Positions 6,902 through 8,893 of a DNA stretch of 8,893 nt are shown piece after piece (the stretch's first letter is position 1; every line of letters starts with the position of its first letter). Origin of the DNA: Ignavibacteria bacterium (lineage in GTDB: Bacteria; Bacteroidota; Ignavibacteria; Kapaibacteriales; UBA4661); assembly GCA_013298375.1 (NCBI GenBank), contig JAAFHM010000184.1, positions 1 through 8,893 of the forward strand. The letters are read 5' to 3'. Position numbers and translations under genes: made by a program. Under the pieces are notes generated by a model. It was given only the letters and a program-made list of their open reading frames with translations. It did no database searches and had not been told where the DNA came from.

Positions 6902-7669
6902 ATGGCACGCAAACTCAGTATTGATGTTTCGGCAGATGTAGAAGTCATTCCTGCGCAATACCGCAATGGTACAGCGCTTTCGGAAGTAAAAAAGGTTTCG
7001 CCTGCACTTCTTCGGGCAAACAAAAAAAACAAGGAATATTTTGTCGAAGAGACCGATGAATATTTTACTAATCTTCGTGATGATGTGCGCCGACGGGGAA
7101 TTATTGTCCCTTTGATTGCACGTCAGGACGGGACACTCTTGGCAGGGCATAATCGCCTTCAAATTGCCCAAGAATTAAAGCTGACACAAGTTCCGGTGCA
7201 GTATGTTCAGGAGGATTTGAATGAAGAGCGTGAGCGGGAATTTATTATCAAGGACAATCTTTTTCGTCGTCAATTAGACACGCAAGAGTGGGTAGATCTC
7301 TACCGTAGGCTATACCCGGATTTCGAGGCAGTTTTCCTCAACACTGCTACAAAAGCCACAAGTGGAAGAAAAAAAGCCGCAGATAAACGCTTGACCATTA
7401 GCACAATTGCCGAAGAAACAGGACAAAAATATGACACCGTAAAAACGCAGATTCGCCGCGCCCGTGAGACGGCAAACGTGTCATCAAAAGGAAAGAAACC
7501 ACAAAAAGGGTTCACTGAACCCTTTTTAAGTAATCCCGAAATAATTGAACAAAAACGAACCGATAAAGAATTACGAAATGCCGTAAAACTCATTGTGGAA
7601 AATTTAGAAAATGCCAGTCCATCGGTGCAATTGGATATTCGGAAGCGGCTGCTAAGATTCTTCAAATAG
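6902..7669 (+). CDS. parB: ParB-family partition protein
   Basis: This 255-residue protein is the centromere-binding partner of the upstream ParA. The N-terminal ParB/Srx-like nuclease-fold domain spans about residues 50-120, with DVRRRGIIVPLIARQDGTLL and the motif GHNR (G82-R85), the counterpart of the GERR CTP-binding motif. The central HTH (about 164-190) reads LTISTIAEETGQKYDTVKTQ. The C-terminal region is shorter than in typical ParB. ATG 6902 is preferred to the in-frame ATG at 6839 because it has a Shine-Dalgarno TAAGGA (6889-6894) overlapping the parA stop. The linker after the HTH carries a 25-bp DNA palindrome (7503-7527), an odd place unless it is a ParB-binding site. The GHNR variant is also seen in ParB-like proteins that regulate transcription, but the ParA neighbour argues for partition. 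Confidence 0.88.
   Translation: MARKLSIDVSADVEVIPAQYRNGTALSEVKKVSPALLRANKKNKEYFVEETDEYFTNLRDDVRRRGIIVPLIARQDGTLLAGHNRLQIAQELKLTQVPVQYVQEDLNEEREREFIIKDNLFRRQLDTQEWVDLYRRLYPDFEAVFLNTATKATSGRKKAADKRLTISTIAEETGQKYDTVKTQIRRARETANVSSKGKKPQKGFTEPFLSNPEIIEQKRTDKELRNAVKLIVENLENASPSVQLDIRKRLLRFFK
7503..7527. promoter_or_regulatory. 25-bp palindrome inside parB, parS-like or terminator-like
   Basis: The arms AAAAAGGGTTCA and TGAACCCTTTTT are perfect reverse complements around a single C at 7515. The core GGTTCAC-TGAACC resembles canonical parS (TTTCAC-GTGAAA halves) with one central base fewer. As RNA it would form a GGGTTC/GAACCC stem, 3-nt loop, followed by TTTTT, which also looks like an intrinsic terminator. 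It lies in the coding sequence for residues about 201-209, between the HTH and the C-terminal domain, and shares the core TTCACTGAA with the site at 7673-7687. Confidence 0.6.
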
Positions 7670-7672
7670 AAT

Positions 7673-7687
7673 TCTTTCACTGAAAGA
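7673..7687. promoter_or_regulatory. Second parS-like palindrome just after parB
   Basis: TCTTTCA-C-TGAAAGA is a perfect 15-bp odd palindrome starting 4 nt after the parB stop codon. Its inner TTTCACTGAAA is one base short of the canonical parS core TTTCACGTGAAA, and TTCACTGAA is identical to the centre of the 25-bp palindrome inside parB. It has no following T-tract, so it is not a terminator candidate. A cluster of ParB-binding sites next to parB is common in plasmids. Confidence 0.5.
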
Positions 7688-7748
7688 TATTGAAATACCA
7701 ATACCGCTTATCGAGTTTGATAGATGTAGTTTTATCCATTTTGTTATG

Positions 7749-8261
7749 TCATCGGTGATGAAAAAACGTCATATACATACCGAGAAGTGTGTAGAGAATT
7801 CCAAAAATAAGCGGGATAAATTTCTCTAAATTCGTCAGAGGTACATACAAACTCGGGTCGTTGCCTTCGCCAAGTTTTTTCCATTCTGCAACCCAATACG
7901 GACTGGCTGGCAAACGCTTTTCTAAATCCCCAACAACCTGATATTTCGCGGTGTTCAGTTGCCGATAGGATTGCAACAAAAACCACCAGACGTAACACAT
8001 CACAATCACCCCACCAAGCGGCAACCAGATAAGCCACGCTGGTTCAATGAGTTCAATTTTTTGAAACGCAAAGCCCACTGCGCCGAGAATAGTGGTGTGG
8101 AGCGAAAGAAAAAACACATTCGCCAAATTGCGTCGTGCGCTTACGCGGTCTGCCATTTCGACGTAGATTTTGTACTGCTCCAAAACGTGATTCTGCAATA
8201 GCTGAGTATTTTTGGAGTATTCGTGGTCGGGTGGAAATTCATTCCAGAGATTGTCGGTCAT
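7749..8261 (-). CDS. RipA/SLATT-like multi-pass membrane protein, candidate effector
   Basis: This 170-residue protein is an integral membrane protein of the RipA-like family (related in layout to SLATT effectors). A hydrophilic N-terminus with an amphipathic helix (DHEYSKNTQLLQNHVLEQYK) precedes two transmembrane helices at about 48-68 and 74-96. The conserved stretch SYRQLNTAKYQVVGDLEKRL followed by PASPYWVAEWKKLGEG forms a cytoplasmic segment. A third transmembrane helix lies at about 146-167, ending FFHHR. The start follows TAGGA (8270-8274 on the - strand), which overlaps the stop of the upstream TIR gene, so the two are one operon with tightly linked translation. Family members are described as octameric membrane proteins. 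A pore or membrane-disrupting role downstream of the TIR protein is inferred from the pairing. Confidence 0.75.
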   Translation of the reverse strand: MTDNLWNEFPPDHEYSKNTQLLQNHVLEQYKIYVEMADRVSARRNLANVFFLSLHTTILGAVGFAFQKIELIEPAWLIWLPLGGVIVMCYVWWFLLQSYRQLNTAKYQVVGDLEKRLPASPYWVAEWKKLGEGNDPSLYVPLTNLEKFIPLIFGILYTLLGMYMTFFHHR

Positions 8262-8271
8262 GGCATAATTC

Positions 8272-8685
8272 CTAGGTGAGTTGATGAATTGCTTGAATTA
8301 TTGAGGATGTTTGCCATTTAACAACAGCATCAGCATTATTCTTTACAAATGCAGAAGTCCTTTCGCTTCCCCAGGGTTCGATTGCGATAATTGGCTTGGG
8401 GTACATAAAGCCGTGTTTGGCTATCGCAATTTCTTTATCAATCCATTTGGAATAAGACGCATAAACGCCAGCTAGTACGAGAACACAGGATGACTGGGCA
8501 ATTTGTACTTTTATAGCTTCAGCAAGTAGTTGTTGGTTTGGTGCATTGTGTATTGGGTTATATTTATCAACAGAAAAATTTCTGAACGAGAAATATGGGT
8601 CGGCTTTTAATAAAGCAACCAATCTATTGTATTCATTATGGTACGTCCAAGAGTGGCTAATGAAGAGATGTTTTGTTTGAATCAT
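8272..8685 (-). CDS. TIR-like domain protein (DUF1863, ThsB class)
   Basis: This 137-residue protein is essentially one DUF1863/MTH538-type TIR-like domain, the class that includes ThsB of Thoeris. It contains KHLFISHSWTYHNEYNRLVA (strand A), FRNFSVDKYNPIHN, SCVLVLAGVYASYSKWIDKE with the candidate catalytic glutamate E85, KPIIAIEPWG, and the C-terminal NADAVVKWQTSSIIQAI typical of the family. ThsB-type proteins use NAD to make a signalling nucleotide when phage infection is sensed; this is family knowledge, not shown here. The ATG start has a Shine-Dalgarno GAGGA 8 nt upstream (8694-8698). The membrane protein follows 10 nt downstream. No ThsA (SIR2/SLOG or Macro) is visible, which is the odd point: the effector slot is filled by a membrane protein. 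Confidence 0.85.
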   Translation of the reverse strand: MIQTKHLFISHSWTYHNEYNRLVALLKADPYFSFRNFSVDKYNPIHNAPNQQLLAEAIKVQIAQSSCVLVLAGVYASYSKWIDKEIAIAKHGFMYPKPIIAIEPWGSERTSAFVKNNADAVVKWQTSSIIQAIHQLT

Positions 8686-8730
8686 GGCGTTATTCCTCGT
8701 GTTTGTGCTGTTTTGCCACTAAAATTACAC

Positions 8731-8763
8731 CAAAATTAACCAATATCAAAAAATGCTTTCAAG
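8731..8763 (-). promoter_or_regulatory. Putative FCB-type promoter of the TIR-membrane protein operon
   Basis: On the - strand, TAATTTTG (8731-8738) matches the minus-7 consensus TAnnTTTG exactly. CTTG (8760-8763), a 3/4 match to TTTG, lies 21 nt further upstream, within the normal 19-21 nt spacing. The box is about 45 nt before the TIR start codon, a reasonable leader. A short AT-rich consensus can arise by chance, but position and spacing agree. Confidence 0.45.
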
Positions 8764-8764
8764 C

Positions 8765-8794
8765 AAGGTAGGGCAATCGCATGAAAAAGGTAGG
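8765..8794 (+). repeat. Direct repeat AAGGTAGG with 22-bp spacing
   Basis: AAGGTAGG occurs at 8765-8772 and 8787-8794, exactly 22 bp apart, the same period as the iterons. AAGGTAG is also present in the reverse complement of the iteron unit. The rest of each copy does not resemble the iteron, and AAGGTAGG also occurs once within the initiator gene (near 5749), so the link is weak. It lies between the divergent TIR operon and the gene starting at 8867. Confidence 0.25.
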
Positions 8795-8866
8795 AAAAAG
8801 GGCTGATAATACGGAAATTTGTTCTTCTAGCCAAGCACTATTTCATCATTATTTTCGCTCTTTCTC

Positions 8867-8893
8867 ATGCCGAAACTCTCACTCCAAGAAGCC
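8867..8893 (+). CDS. Possible start of a + strand gene running off the window
   Basis: ATG 8867 opens a frame of nine codons (MPKLSLQEA) that reaches the right edge without a stop. It points away from the TIR operon, with about 180 nt of gene-free DNA between. No Shine-Dalgarno sequence is clear, as for several other genes here. Nine residues are too few to assign a family. Confidence 0.35.

Noticed and set aside
7300..7701. A - strand open frame of 133 codons over parB
   Set aside because: It is antisense to the ParB domains, is rich in S/F/C without a pattern, and has no ribosome binding site.
7670..7748. Bidirectional terminator between the convergent parB and membrane-protein genes
   Set aside because: Only the loop-less 15-bp palindrome is present; no stem followed by a T-run is visible on either strand.

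Overview
The window looks like the replication and partition backbone of a plasmid (or another self-replicating element) from the Bacteroidota/Chlorobiota side of the FCB group. A two-gene candidate defence operon sits on its right flank and an insertion-sequence scar on its left. The lineage call is tentative. It rests on a secreted/periplasmic-type ligand-binding propeller gene of the kind abundant in that group, near matches to the FCB promoter form TAnnTTTG, several genes without a clear Shine-Dalgarno sequence, and moderate base composition.

Left edge (1-989): the last 35 codons of an IS66-like transposase lie on the + strand. The probable right end of the element follows, and its terminal GTAA (read on the - strand) supplies the stop codon that truncates a two-component-regulator-type beta-propeller gene on the - strand. 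That gene keeps its signal peptide and about five propeller repeats but has lost everything downstream.

Origin region (990-1528, no gene): five tandem 22-bp direct repeats (iterons) are followed by an exact DnaA-box match, a 26-bp perfect palindrome in AT-rich DNA, a 48-nt near-perfect hairpin, a short 11/22-bp-phased degenerate repeat and a second DnaA-box-like site. This is the architecture of an iteron-type theta origin.

Replication and partition genes (1529-7669, all +): a TOPRIM primase fused to a DnaB-like helicase, a small excisionase/MerR-type helix-turn-helix protein, a 594-aa probable replication initiator, ParA and ParB. Two odd palindromes sharing the core TTCACTGAA lie inside and just after parB. 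They resemble canonical parS and may be the centromere.

Right flank (7749-8685, -): a DUF1863/ThsB-class TIR-like protein followed 10 nt later by a RipA/SLATT-like multi-pass membrane protein. The inferred logic is a sensor/NAD-processing enzyme plus a membrane effector, possibly a Thoeris-like anti-phage pair. A plausible promoter sits upstream of it. A new + strand gene may start at 8867 and run off the window.
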